Of a stretch of DNA of 25,561 nt, positions 1-5,931 are shown piece after piece. Both the position numbers and the translations under genes were made by a program. Origin of the DNA: a virus; the IMG/VR virus record IMGVR_UViG_3300013133_000059, positions 1-25,561 of that record; one strand, written 5' to 3'. Within the stretch, counting starts at the first letter, position 1. The number at the start of each line of letters is the position of its first letter. The notes under the pieces are model-generated. The model was not told the origin of the DNA and ran no database searches. It worked only from the letters and a program-made list of their open reading frames with translations.

Positions 1-107
1 CCACCGCGCAAGGGGTCCAGCGTGAGAGGTCGATGTAAGAATTCGCGTAGCGCAAGCTCGATCTTGGCCACGAGGTCCTTAGACGGCCCCGACGGTGCGT
101 CACTCAT
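1..107 (-). CDS. Hypothetical protein G, 3' end outside window
   Basis: The ATG overlaps the stop of gene F as ATGA, the usual coupling in this region. The 35 visible codons have no stop and read MSDAPSGPSKDLVAKIELAL, then an amphipathic helix (REFLHRPLTLDPLRGG). Too little is seen to assign a family or to say whether it is related to genes C and E. Confidence 0.55.
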   Translation of the reverse strand, partial: MSDAPSGPSKDLVAKIELALREFLHRPLTLDPLRG

Positions 108-388
108 GAAGCAGCCCCGATCACCGAAGCGGAAGCGATCACGATCACGCGGAGACCGTGAGGGCCCCGACGCTCGCGCACTGCGATCCCGGGGATCGCC
201 GAGATCCGCCCGCGGAGGGACTTCCGCGACCCCGCATAGTGCGCCCCCCACTTCGACGAGCGCCCCTTGAGGTCTGCGCCCGACCATCGGGCGCGCCCCG
301 CGAGAAGGGCCCGCTGATAGCAGCCGCGGGCGCAAGCGTCGACGCGGGCAAAGTCGGAGGGGAGGAGGTACGAGAGATCGATGTTCAT
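104..388 (-). CDS. Hypothetical protein F (94 residues)
   Basis: The ATG is placed 7 nt after AAAGGAAG in the fourth leader copy. The protein starts MNIDLSYLLPSDFARVDAC and is very basic afterwards (about a quarter Arg/Lys in the middle, such as GRSSKWGAHYAGSRKSLRGR). It ends with a hydrophobic tail (RVIVIASASVIGAAS). The basic character could reflect nucleic-acid binding, but no fold is recognised. Its stop overlaps the next start as ATGA. Confidence 0.6.
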   Translation of the reverse strand: MNIDLSYLLPSDFARVDACARGCYQRALLAGRARWSGADLKGRSSKWGAHYAGSRKSLRGRISAIPGIAVRERRGPHGLRVIVIASASVIGAAS

Positions 389-460
389 GGGGTGGCTTCC
401 TTTCGTCGGGCGGTTCGTCCGCCCATGCCCAGAACCTTAACCCCTACCCTTGACCGAGAT
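389..460 (-). promoter_or_regulatory. Degenerate fourth copy of the promoter/leader, before gene F
   Basis: The leader hairpin GGGCGG/CCGCCC (408-424) and AAAGGAAG (396-403) are intact. Upstream, however, about 6 bp are missing, so only the GGTCAAGG half of the operator remains (448-455). The -35 hexamer is lost, and the -10 position reads TAAGGT. Genes F and G may therefore depend on readthrough from P3 or on a weak promoter. Confidence 0.6.
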
Positions 461-1034
461 CTTTTCTCGCTATCGCACCAAGTTCTGGGAAGTACCCGAA
501 ACCCGCGGGTTTGACGGCGAATTGGTCGAGGACGCCGATCGAGACGGAGTAACCCCGAGCCCCGCCATCGGGGCGGCGAGCGGCCGCGCGGATCGCTCCG
601 CGGACGGGGTCGAGGTACGCGGGGACGCCGAGGTGCGCCACGGCGCGGAGCAGGGGGATCGACACGAGTCCGCGGAGGCCTTCCCACGTATCGATCCACC
701 CGTGGCACTGGCCGGGGTTCGGGGCGTACCCGAGCGGCGGATCGATCGTCTCGTACGCCTCCGCGGACCATGCGGCCGCTAGGCGTTGGGCCCACGTGCG
801 GCCCTCCGCGAGGTCCCACGGGCCGCCGATCCGCCGGCGCATGGCTTGCGCCCGCGGGTCGTCCGGACACGCCTCGAGGACGGTCTCCCGGGCCTCGCGC
901 GTTCGGGCCGCGCGGAGGTCCTTCACCCACCGGGCCGTGGCGTGCCAGTGGTCGATCACGAGCTCGCGTCGACGATACGGGGAGGGCGCGGAGAAGGACG
1001 ACCACTTGATCGGGGGTAGGACGATCTCGATCAC
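444..1034 (-). CDS. Hypothetical protein E, longer paralogue of gene C (196 residues)
   Basis: The GTG start overlaps the stop of gene D as GTGA. The start (MIEIVLPPIKW) and the C-terminal ~90 residues align with gene C (HGWIDTWEGLRGLVSIPLLRAVAHLGVPAYL, KPAGFGYFPELGAIARKD). Between them is an insertion of about 80 residues, charged and helical (RRRELVIDHWHATARWVKDLRAARTREARETVLE, then MRRRIGGPWDLAEGRTWAQRLAAAW). The final LGQG, absent from gene C, comes from a small deletion that removed the ancestral stop. No known family is recognised. Confidence 0.65.
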   Translation of the reverse strand: MIEIVLPPIKWSSFSAPSPYRRRELVIDHWHATARWVKDLRAARTREARETVLEACPDDPRAQAMRRRIGGPWDLAEGRTWAQRLAAAWSAEAYETIDPPLGYAPNPGQCHGWIDTWEGLRGLVSIPLLRAVAHLGVPAYLDPVRGAIRAAARRPDGGARGYSVSIGVLDQFAVKPAGFGYFPELGAIARKDLGQG

Positions 1035-1225
1035 GGCTCACCCCCACCCGCCTCGAGGACGATCCCGAGGTCGCCGAAGGGCCCCGACACCGTGGACCAC
1101 GCCTCTGCTCGTCCGTCGGGGAGGAGCGCGACCGTGCGCGCGTGCGCGTCGTCCTCGACGTAGGTCGTCCCCTCAGGGTAACGCGCGTCGAGAGCAGGGC
1201 GGATCACAGGAAACAATCGGTTCAT
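1031..1225 (-). CDS. Hypothetical protein D (64 residues)
   Basis: The ATG is placed by the P3 leader and ribosome site. The short protein (MNRLFPVIRPALDARYPEG, then TYVEDDAHARTVALLPDGRAEAW) looks like a small beta unit ending DLGIVLEAGGGEP. No family or membrane segment is seen. It occupies the same first-gene position as gene B but is not clearly related to it. The GTGA overlap leads into gene E, so the pair is probably translated together. Confidence 0.62.
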   Translation of the reverse strand: MNRLFPVIRPALDARYPEGTTYVEDDAHARTVALLPDGRAEAWSTVSGPFGDLGIVLEAGGGEP

Positions 1226-1299
1226 TGGGTGGCTTCCTTTCGTCGGGCGGTCCGTCCGCCCACGTCCAGACAATAGTTCCGACGCTTGACCCGGTCAAG
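1226..1299 (-). promoter_or_regulatory. Promoter/operator P3 with structured leader, for genes D and E
   Basis: The minus strand has -35 TTGACC (1293-1298), a 17-bp spacer and -10 TATTGT (1270-1275). The operator-like CTTGACCGGGTCAAG (7+1+7) is at 1285-1299. The leader has GGGCGG/CCGCCC with a 5-nt loop (1245-1261) and AAAGGAAG (1233-1240), 7 nt before the ATG. It is nearly the same as P2. Confidence 0.72.
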
Positions 1300-1651
1300 G
1301 ATCTTTTTTGACTACCGTGCCGATTTCGGGGAAGTGCGCGAAACCCGCTGGCTTTCTCGCGTACCGGGCTTCGGGGTCGACCAGTGCACGGTACCCCCGA
1401 GACCCCCGCACCGCGACGAGTCGAGGCAGGAACCGCCAATAGTCTGCCCAGATCACGACAGGCGGCCGCTCGGGGATCTCGAGGCGCACCGGGACCCCGA
1501 GACGTGCAACAGCAGCGAGCATGGGGCCCGAGATCGTCCCCCGGAGGCCACCCGGGAGGGTGATCCACCCATGATAGTGCGCGTCCTCCGGGCGCTCGGG
1601 GCGGAGTCCCCGAAGCGCTCGGAGGTCGGGGAGTACGACCTCCAAGGTCAC
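1295..1651 (-). CDS. Hypothetical protein C, paralogue of gene E (118 residues)
   Basis: The GTG start overlaps the stop of gene B as GTGA. The protein opens MTLEVVLPDLRAL and shares with gene E: HGWI, GLRG(T/L)(I/V)S, (A/R)AVA(R/H)LGVP, a GxRGY-type turn and KPAGF(A/G)(H/Y)FPE(I/L)G. No outside family is recognised. Its stop codon TGA is part of the -35 hexamer TTGACC of the next promoter, so gene end and promoter are fused. At the 3' end the DNA is about 85% identical over 26 bp to that of gene E, which indicates duplication. Confidence 0.65.
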   Translation of the reverse strand: MTLEVVLPDLRALRGLRPERPEDAHYHGWITLPGGLRGTISGPMLAAVARLGVPVRLEIPERPPVVIWADYWRFLPRLVAVRGSRGYRALVDPEARYARKPAGFAHFPEIGTVVKKDP

Positions 1652-1908
1652 CCCCTCGCCGTTTTCAGTTGGACCTCGAGGGAGAGGTCCGACCAGGAGA
1701 ATGATAGCTCCTCCGGGGTGTAGAGTCCCGTGGTCCCCTCGACGGAGAACAACCCGCCGAACTCGAACCCAGTGATCCTCCGGGGTTGCGGGAGATCCTC
1801 GAGATCGATCCCCGCACGTTGAAGGCCGCAGAGATACTCACAGGACCAGCGAACGTCGCAACCGACGCAGTCAGCAAGGATAGAGGCGGAGATCTTCGAG
1901 CAGCTCAT
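1648..1908 (-). CDS. Hypothetical protein B, cysteine-rich (86 residues)
   Basis: The ATG follows the leader of P2 with a good ribosome site. The first 30 residues contain five cysteines. The main cluster is C-V-G-C-x5-C-x3-C (residues 14-27), a possible zinc-binding site or disulphide group. The remainder is strand-rich (ITGFEFGGLFSVEGTTGLY, FSWSDLSLEVQLKT). No family is recognised. Its N-terminal frame is open upstream to a GTG at 2082, so a longer form is formally possible. The stop overlaps the start of gene C as GTGA. Confidence 0.65.
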   Translation of the reverse strand: MSCSKISASILADCVGCDVRWSCEYLCGLQRAGIDLEDLPQPRRITGFEFGGLFSVEGTTGLYTPEELSFSWSDLSLEVQLKTARG

Positions 1909-1984
1909 GGGGTGGCTTCCTTTCGGGGGGCGGTTCGTTCCGCCCATGTCCAGACAATAGTTCCGACCCTTGACCGGGTCAAGG
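1909..1984 (-). promoter_or_regulatory. Promoter/operator P2 with structured leader, for genes B and C
   Basis: The minus strand has -35 TTGACC (1977-1982), a 17-bp spacer and -10 TATTGT (1954-1959). The palindrome CCTTGACCCGGTCAAGG (8+1+8, 1968-1984) covers the -35 box, as an operator would. Downstream are a GGGCGG/CCGCCC hairpin with a 6-nt loop (1928-1945) and the ribosome site AAAGGAAG (1916-1923), 7 nt before the ATG of gene B. The same arrangement recurs at 1226-1299 and, degenerate, at 389-460. Confidence 0.72.
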
Positions 1985-2082
1985 ATCTTTTTCGCGTCCC
2001 TGCTCTTTTTTCTTTCGGCCCATGCCCGCCTTCGATGGCGCCAACGATCGAAGTCCGTAGAAAAGTCTTCGGAATGGTTCAC
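1979..2082 (-). CDS. Possible small gene A2, GTGA-coupled, frame uncertain
   Basis: GTG overlaps the stop of gene A. Read straight, the frame runs on through the next promoter and leader into gene B (1648-2082, 144 residues, beginning MNHSEDFSTDFDRWRHRRR). The canonical slippery heptamer A AAA AAG (2005-2011) is phased correctly in this frame. A -1 slip there would end the protein at REKDP-stop inside the next operator (1979), the same place and similar residues where gene C ends. It may be a separate 34-residue frameshift product, a longer form of B, or no gene. Confidence 0.35.
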
Positions 2083-2468
2083 AAAGCCACCTCCCCCGGC
2101 TCGCCGAACTGCTCGACGATCTCCGCGCGGACGGGGTGATCCGTGGGGATCGTCCCGTCCGTGAGGCGGAGCCAGACGAGGCGGGTCGTTGCGACGGTGT
2201 CCCCAGTGAGGGCGCACTCATCGTCAGCACAGTCCCGGAAGCGGATCGCGAGGGTAGCTACGGCAACGGGCCCGACGGGTCCACGCCCACCAAGGCGGGG
2301 GACCGCCGAGGCAAACTCGATCGCGTTCGCGAAGTCGAGCGCCAACTGAGCATGGAAGCGGAGATTCTCGAGGGCGGGGACGCGAACCTTCGGCGGGACT
2401 GCGCTGAGCGGCGCTCGGATGGACTGGATCTGCGAGGTGAGGTTCTCGAGGGTGGCTTTGATCGTCAT
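2079..2468 (-). CDS. Hypothetical protein A (129 residues)
   Basis: This is the first gene of the left module. The N-terminal half is helical and amphipathic (ATLENLTSQIQSIRAPLSAVPPKVRVPALENLRFHAQLALDF), suggesting a coiled or oligomeric part. A Pro/Gly-rich turn follows, then strands (VATLAIRFRDCADDECALTG, TRLVWLRLTDGTIP). I recognise no family. The ATG lies only 6 nt from the -10-like TATCAT of P1 with no upstream ribosome site, in keeping with a leaderless message. Its stop overlaps a GTG as GTGA, starting a second frame. Confidence 0.65.
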   Translation of the reverse strand: MTIKATLENLTSQIQSIRAPLSAVPPKVRVPALENLRFHAQLALDFANAIEFASAVPRLGGRGPVGPVAVATLAIRFRDCADDECALTGDTVATTRLVWLRLTDGTIPTDHPVRAEIVEQFGEPGEVAL

Positions 2469-2474
2469 GCCCCC

Positions 2475-2506
2475 ATGATATGACTCCCCTTGACCGCGTC
2501 AAGGGG
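2475..2506 (-). promoter_or_regulatory. Palindromic operator/promoter P1 (possible leaderless start)
   Basis: A 9+3+9 palindrome (CCCCTTGAC, GCG, GTCAAGGGG on the minus strand, 2486-2506) overlaps a -35 box TTGACG (2497-2502). A -10-like TATCAT lies at 2475-2480, with a 16-bp spacer. The predicted start is at or next to the ATG at 2468, so the message would be leaderless. The palindrome also follows the fibre stop closely and may end the structural transcript. Confidence 0.6.
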
Positions 2507-2509
2507 TTT

Positions 2510-3733
2510 CTACCTACCGAGGCGGATCGCCTCCGCGAGCTGGCAGACCCCCGCGGCCCGGTATCGTCCCGCGAGAAAACGGTTGCCCGCGAGGACGATT
2601 CGTCGGATCACGCCCACGGGGGCGGAGGTAATCCGCCGCGTGGGGTCTACACACGAAGTCCACGTGACCCCCGCGTCGCTCGAGATCAGGAGGCGCGGAG
2701 CGTGCGAGACACCCGCGACGATCGTCGCCCCGCGGACCGCGGAGCACCCGGGGGTGAACTGGACGTCGGGGAGATCGGCGACCTCCACCCACGCGGAGAA
2801 AGGGTCCTGGACTGTCCACACCTTCGCGCCGCCTCCGACCTCGTCCCCGCCGACCACGAACACTGAGTTTTCCTCGTCCCACACGACCCACCGGTACTCA
2901 TACCCTCCGGGGAGTCCGCCGGACGGCGCCGAGGCGGTCAACGCACCCGAGAGGTTCCCCCAGACGTGGGCGTGCACGGTCCCGATCGCAAGGCCGTGAT
3001 TCGGGGACCTCGCGATCATGGTGATCGCCTCGGTCACGCCTCCGCGCGTGAGGGTCGTAACCGTCGCGGTGTCGATGTCGCCCGGATCAGAGTCGTCGAT
3101 CACCCACACGCGAGGCTGCGTCAGGGTCGTCTGAAGTCCGCCCACGTAGATCTCTTGCCTCGAGTCCGACACCGCGAGACACGTTACGGTGTCCGCGCCC
3201 GCGAGAACGAGGCGCGTCCAGGTAGACGCGGACCCCGTCCCGTACCCGTAGACAGATTTGGACCCTCCCGCCGTACCGAGCACCGCGCACGAGCTCGATC
3301 GGTGCGTCGCAGCGACGAGGACCTCACCACCCAAGGTCGAGGCCTCGACGGTCCACGTTACCCCGTCCGTGCTCGTCCAGATCTGTCCGCTGCTGTTGCC
3401 CGCGAGGACGAAGGGATTCGGCCCGCCAACCGCGTCCCACCCCCGCCACGCGAGGCCCGCGAGGCCGTTCACGCCGCCGAAGGTGACCTCGTAAGGGGTT
3501 GTCCAGTTGCTTGCCTCCGCGAGGTCGAGGAATTGGAGGTACCTCCGGATCTCCCACTCGGCGAAGTTCGCATGCTGCGGGTTCGGCGGGGTGTTCGGCA
3601 CGTGTCCCGCCGAGAAAACGCCGTCCGCGGGGCGGACCTTCGTGGGCTCCCCCGCCCACGGATCAGGGCCCGCGGGGTAGAGATCGTCGGACGCGAGGAG
3701 ACGGAGCGAACCACTAGGACGTGAGGCAGTCAT
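2510..3733 (-). CDS. Asp-box (BNR-like) tail fibre or spike
   Basis: This 407-residue protein, the last of the structural run, probably contacts the host surface. Two Asp-box motifs, S-T-D-G-V-T-W at residues 121-127 and S-S-D-A-G-V-T-W at 351-358, plus repeated strands (IWTSTDG, VWVIDDSD, VWTVQDPF, LLISSDAG) indicate a beta-propeller as in sialidases and related sensors. Such propellers need not be enzymes. The N-terminal ~75 residues (SDDLYPAGPDPWAG, PPNPQHANFAEWEIRRYLQFLD) look like a virion-attachment part. It ends within 4 bp of a 21-bp palindrome. Enzymatic activity is not indicated. Confidence 0.78.
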   Translation of the reverse strand: MTASRPSGSLRLLASDDLYPAGPDPWAGEPTKVRPADGVFSAGHVPNTPPNPQHANFAEWEIRRYLQFLDLAEASNWTTPYEVTFGGVNGLAGLAWRGWDAVGGPNPFVLAGNSSGQIWTSTDGVTWTVEASTLGGEVLVAATHRSSSCAVLGTAGGSKSVYGYGTGSASTWTRLVLAGADTVTCLAVSDSRQEIYVGGLQTTLTQPRVWVIDDSDPGDIDTATVTTLTRGGVTEAITMIARSPNHGLAIGTVHAHVWGNLSGALTASAPSGGLPGGYEYRWVVWDEENSVFVVGGDEVGGGAKVWTVQDPFSAWVEVADLPDVQFTPGCSAVRGATIVAGVSHAPRLLISSDAGVTWTSCVDPTRRITSAPVGVIRRIVLAGNRFLAGRYRAAGVCQLAEAIRLGR

Positions 3734-3745
3734 CGCGTGAGCCTA

Positions 3746-4294
3746 TCACGCCTCGAATCCCGCCGCCCACACTCCGCCGCCCGACCCCGCCCACGACCAT
3801 CCGGGACCCGTCGACCACGTGAACACGTCGGGGCCTACCCCGAGGGTCAACGTCGTTGCGATCGCGTTACCGCGCGCGATCCTCATGTTTCCGACGACGC
3901 CCGAGAGATCTTCGATCGCGAGGTCAACGGCCCAGATCACCAGCGCCGCAGGGGGGTATTCGTCGAGGTGCCAGACGATCGGCGCGGGGACGCCGATCTC
4001 GAGGACCTCCCGAAGGTCCGAGATCCGTCCCTGCGATCGGTACGCGCGCCCGCGAGCTCGGAGCGCGACGCGATACGCCGCATCGGATCGACCGTCCCGC
4101 CCGAGGTGGAGCAGCGCACCGATCCGATCGAGGCCCACCCCGATCGAGGCGTCGGGGTCGAGGACGACCTCTCCGATCTCGCGGAGGGCGTCCGACATCC
4201 GCCCCGCTTGACGAACCCACGAGGTGAGGATCGCGACGGTCCGAGGGCGGCGGAACTCGTACGGGAGGAGCCTCTCCGTTGCGTGCGCAATCAT
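3746..4294 (-). CDS. DUF2612-like tail/baseplate protein
   Basis: The 182-residue protein is taken from the ATG in the ATGA overlap with the repeat-protein stop; an ATG 18 bp upstream is also in frame. The diagnostic central region is IGVGLDRIGALLHLGRDGRSDAAYRVALRARGRAYRSQGRISDLREVLE, which matches the DUF2612/tail-protein-I pattern: (L/G)D-x-I-G-x-L, R-x-G-x-x-D-x-x-Y-R, x-S-x-G-x-x-x-x-L. In other phages such proteins link baseplate to fibre. The C-terminal WSTGPGWSWAGSGGGVW strands may bind the fibre. The next gene starts 12 bp later. Confidence 0.78.
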   Translation of the reverse strand: MIAHATERLLPYEFRRPRTVAILTSWVRQAGRMSDALREIGEVVLDPDASIGVGLDRIGALLHLGRDGRSDAAYRVALRARGRAYRSQGRISDLREVLEIGVPAPIVWHLDEYPPAALVIWAVDLAIEDLSGVVGNMRIARGNAIATTLTLGVGPDVFTWSTGPGWSWAGSGGGVWAAGFEA

Positions 4295-5121
4295 GGTCGA
4301 TTCGTCGGACATCCCCAGATCTCTAGCACGACCGCGACACCCTCGACGGACGATCGAACACCCTCTCCGGTGACGTCCGCGACGACGTCCGCCGACCTCG
4401 CGACGGACACCCCTGAGGCGTCACCTGTGACGTCGCGGACGGCGTCCGGTCCGAGGACCCACCCGAGGGCCCACCCGTCCGCCTCGACCTCGAGGAGGCC
4501 CACCCCCGCGCCCGTGGCGGGGCCCGAGGTCGCGGAGGCGTCGGGGTTGATCGTGGCGTGCCACGTCCACCCGGGACCCGACGTCGAGGCCCTACCGTCG
4601 ACGACCTCGAGGGCGTCCGCGAGAGGCCCTAGCGCACCCCCGCCGCCGGCACCGAGGGGCCGCGAGGCGACGGACGACCCCGAGGCACCCCCCGCCGACG
4701 TCGACGCATCAGCGGCCGCCCGGGGCGCCATGGCGAGGGCCCACGCGTCCGTGGTCGTGACGGCCTCTCGCGCAAGGCCCGTCGACGTCGCGACGGGACC
4801 CTGTCCCGAACCCGCCGCGCGTCCGTCCACCTCGAGGCCCGTCGACGTCGCCCGAGGTGTCGCCGAACCCGCCGCGCGCCCGTCCGCCTCGAGGCCCGTC
4901 GCGAAGGTCCCGCGAGATCCCGCGCCCGCCGCGCGTCCGTCCGCCGAGGACCCCACCGCGCGCACCGCGATCAGCCCGAGGGCCCACGCGTCGATCGTCC
5001 CGCCGGGTGCGGGGTCGGGGTCGAAGAGTTCCGCGTCGAGGAGGAGGTGAACCCGATCGCCCCTTCTCTCCGGGTAGAGGTCCGACGTTAGAAACGGCCC
5101 CTCGATCGAGCGGTAGATCAC
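4291..5121 (-). CDS. Repeat-containing distal tail protein, Ala/Gly-rich
   Basis: The 276-residue protein is not of a recognised family. The first ~48 residues form a compact region (MIYRSIEGPFLTSDLYPERR, VHLLLDAELFDP). It then has three near-identical units of the type TGLEVDGRAAGSG (periods of 20 and 19 residues). Related forms (DALEVVDGRAS, LLEVEADGWALG) come later, and a DAWAL motif occurs twice (TIDAWALGL, TTDAWALAM). The C-terminus has V-T-G-(D/E) units. Compositionally it is Ala, Gly, Ser, Thr and Asp rich with almost no Lys, Asn or Cys. It lies among fibre genes, so a fibre shaft or adhesin is most likely. GTG is the start; the weak GGTGA upstream supports it. Confidence 0.65.
   Translation of the reverse strand: MIYRSIEGPFLTSDLYPERRGDRVHLLLDAELFDPDPAPGGTIDAWALGLIAVRAVGSSADGRAAGAGSRGTFATGLEADGRAAGSATPRATSTGLEVDGRAAGSGQGPVATSTGLAREAVTTTDAWALAMAPRAAADASTSAGGASGSSVASRPLGAGGGGALGPLADALEVVDGRASTSGPGWTWHATINPDASATSGPATGAGVGLLEVEADGWALGWVLGPDAVRDVTGDASGVSVARSADVVADVTGEGVRSSVEGVAVVLEIWGCPTNRP
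4774..4940 (-). repeat. About 60-bp tandem repeats in the tail repeat gene
   Basis: The segment aggcccgtcg occurs at 4775, 4835 and 4892 (periods 60 and 57 bp). A linked segment near cccgccgcgcg occurs at 4811, 4868 and 4926. Copy 3 lacks the gacgtc part. Periods are multiples of three, so repeat-number change keeps the frame. Confidence 0.75.
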
Positions 5122-5125
5122 GGGT

Positions 5126-5929
5126 TCACCCGTTTTTGATCTCGATGTTCAGATCGAAGATCCCGGTTTGGGTAGAGTCCGGCGCAACCATCGCGAAAAG
5201 CGCCGAGTCCTCGAAGATCTCGCGCATCTTCGAATCGACGAACGATAGGACACCGCCGTCGCTCGCGCTTCGCACGCGGAGGGTGAACAGCTCGCGGAGC
5301 ACGAGCACGTTGAAGGTCCCCGCCGTCGCGACTGTCCCCGCTACGTTGTTGATCCGCGAGACGCCCCGATCACCCGCGGCAAGAGTCAACTGCCACATGC
5401 GCCCGATGGTCGGCGCGGAGCCGATCCCGACGGCACCCGTCACCGAGGAGGCGGAGGCCTCGTTAAGGTAGGTGACGTTGACCGCTTGGTTTCCGGTCGC
5501 TGCGGTGACTTGCTCCACCCAGATCTCCGTTTCCCCTGCGGTGTCGGCCGCGGCCCCTCCGGGGACGCGCCCGAGAAACGAAGGTTGCGACGCAAGGGTG
5601 GTGTTCGCGTTGAAGTTGTAGGCTCCCGCCTTGAACAGGAGGTCGCACACGCGGATCCGACACGCGACGGTAGACCCGTAGTGCACCGCGCCGAGGTAGC
5701 CCGTGTTACCCCCGCCGAACGCGTTGATCGCGGGCGTCCCCGCCGTCGCATCGGTGGGGACGACCCCGTTCGCCGTGTTCGCGCCCGCGAGAACGCCCGC
5801 GCCGGGGCTGCCCGCGAGGTTGAACACGGAGAACCATTGAGCTGCGATCGCCGTCCGCGACGCGATCTTTTTCAGCGGGACGTTCTGCCGTGCGGCCGCG
5901 ATCCACTGGTCGAGAGAAGTGATGGCCAT
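5126..5929 (-). CDS. Conserved phage virion protein (267 residues)
   Basis: The protein starts ATSLDQWI-like (MAITSLDQWIAAARQN) and carries GTPAINAFGGGNTGYLGAVHYGS, FKAGAYNFNANTTLASQPSFLG, a EIWVEQVTAATGNQAVNVTYLNE strand and MVAPDSTQTGIFDLNIEIKNG at the end. I recognise this layout from uncharacterised proteins shared by several phages, where it is a presumed structural protein, possibly a fibre or decoration protein. The sequence is beta-rich and neutral. It follows the endolysin stop by 2 bp and precedes the repeat protein. Confidence 0.65.
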   Translation of the reverse strand: MAITSLDQWIAAARQNVPLKKIASRTAIAAQWFSVFNLAGSPGAGVLAGANTANGVVPTDATAGTPAINAFGGGNTGYLGAVHYGSTVACRIRVCDLLFKAGAYNFNANTTLASQPSFLGRVPGGAAADTAGETEIWVEQVTAATGNQAVNVTYLNEASASSVTGAVGIGSAPTIGRMWQLTLAAGDRGVSRINNVAGTVATAGTFNVLVLRELFTLRVRSASDGGVLSFVDSKMREIFEDSALFAMVAPDSTQTGIFDLNIEIKNG

Positions 5930-5931
5930 GG

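Noticed and set aside
396-424. The ggttcgtcc-containing leader looked at first like a tRNA T-arm.
   Set aside because: No acceptor or anticodon arm pairs around it, and the same segment recurs as the leader hairpin before other genes.
1997-2029. A 14-residue ORF (MGRKKKEQGREKDP) with its own ATG.
   Set aside because: It lies within the -1 frame of the possible frameshift gene and has only a weak AAGG upstream, so a separate gene is not needed to explain it.
4774-4940. Regular repeats considered as a CRISPR array or iteron set.
   Set aside because: The repeats abut without unique spacers, are in frame with a coupled gene, and encode repeated protein units.
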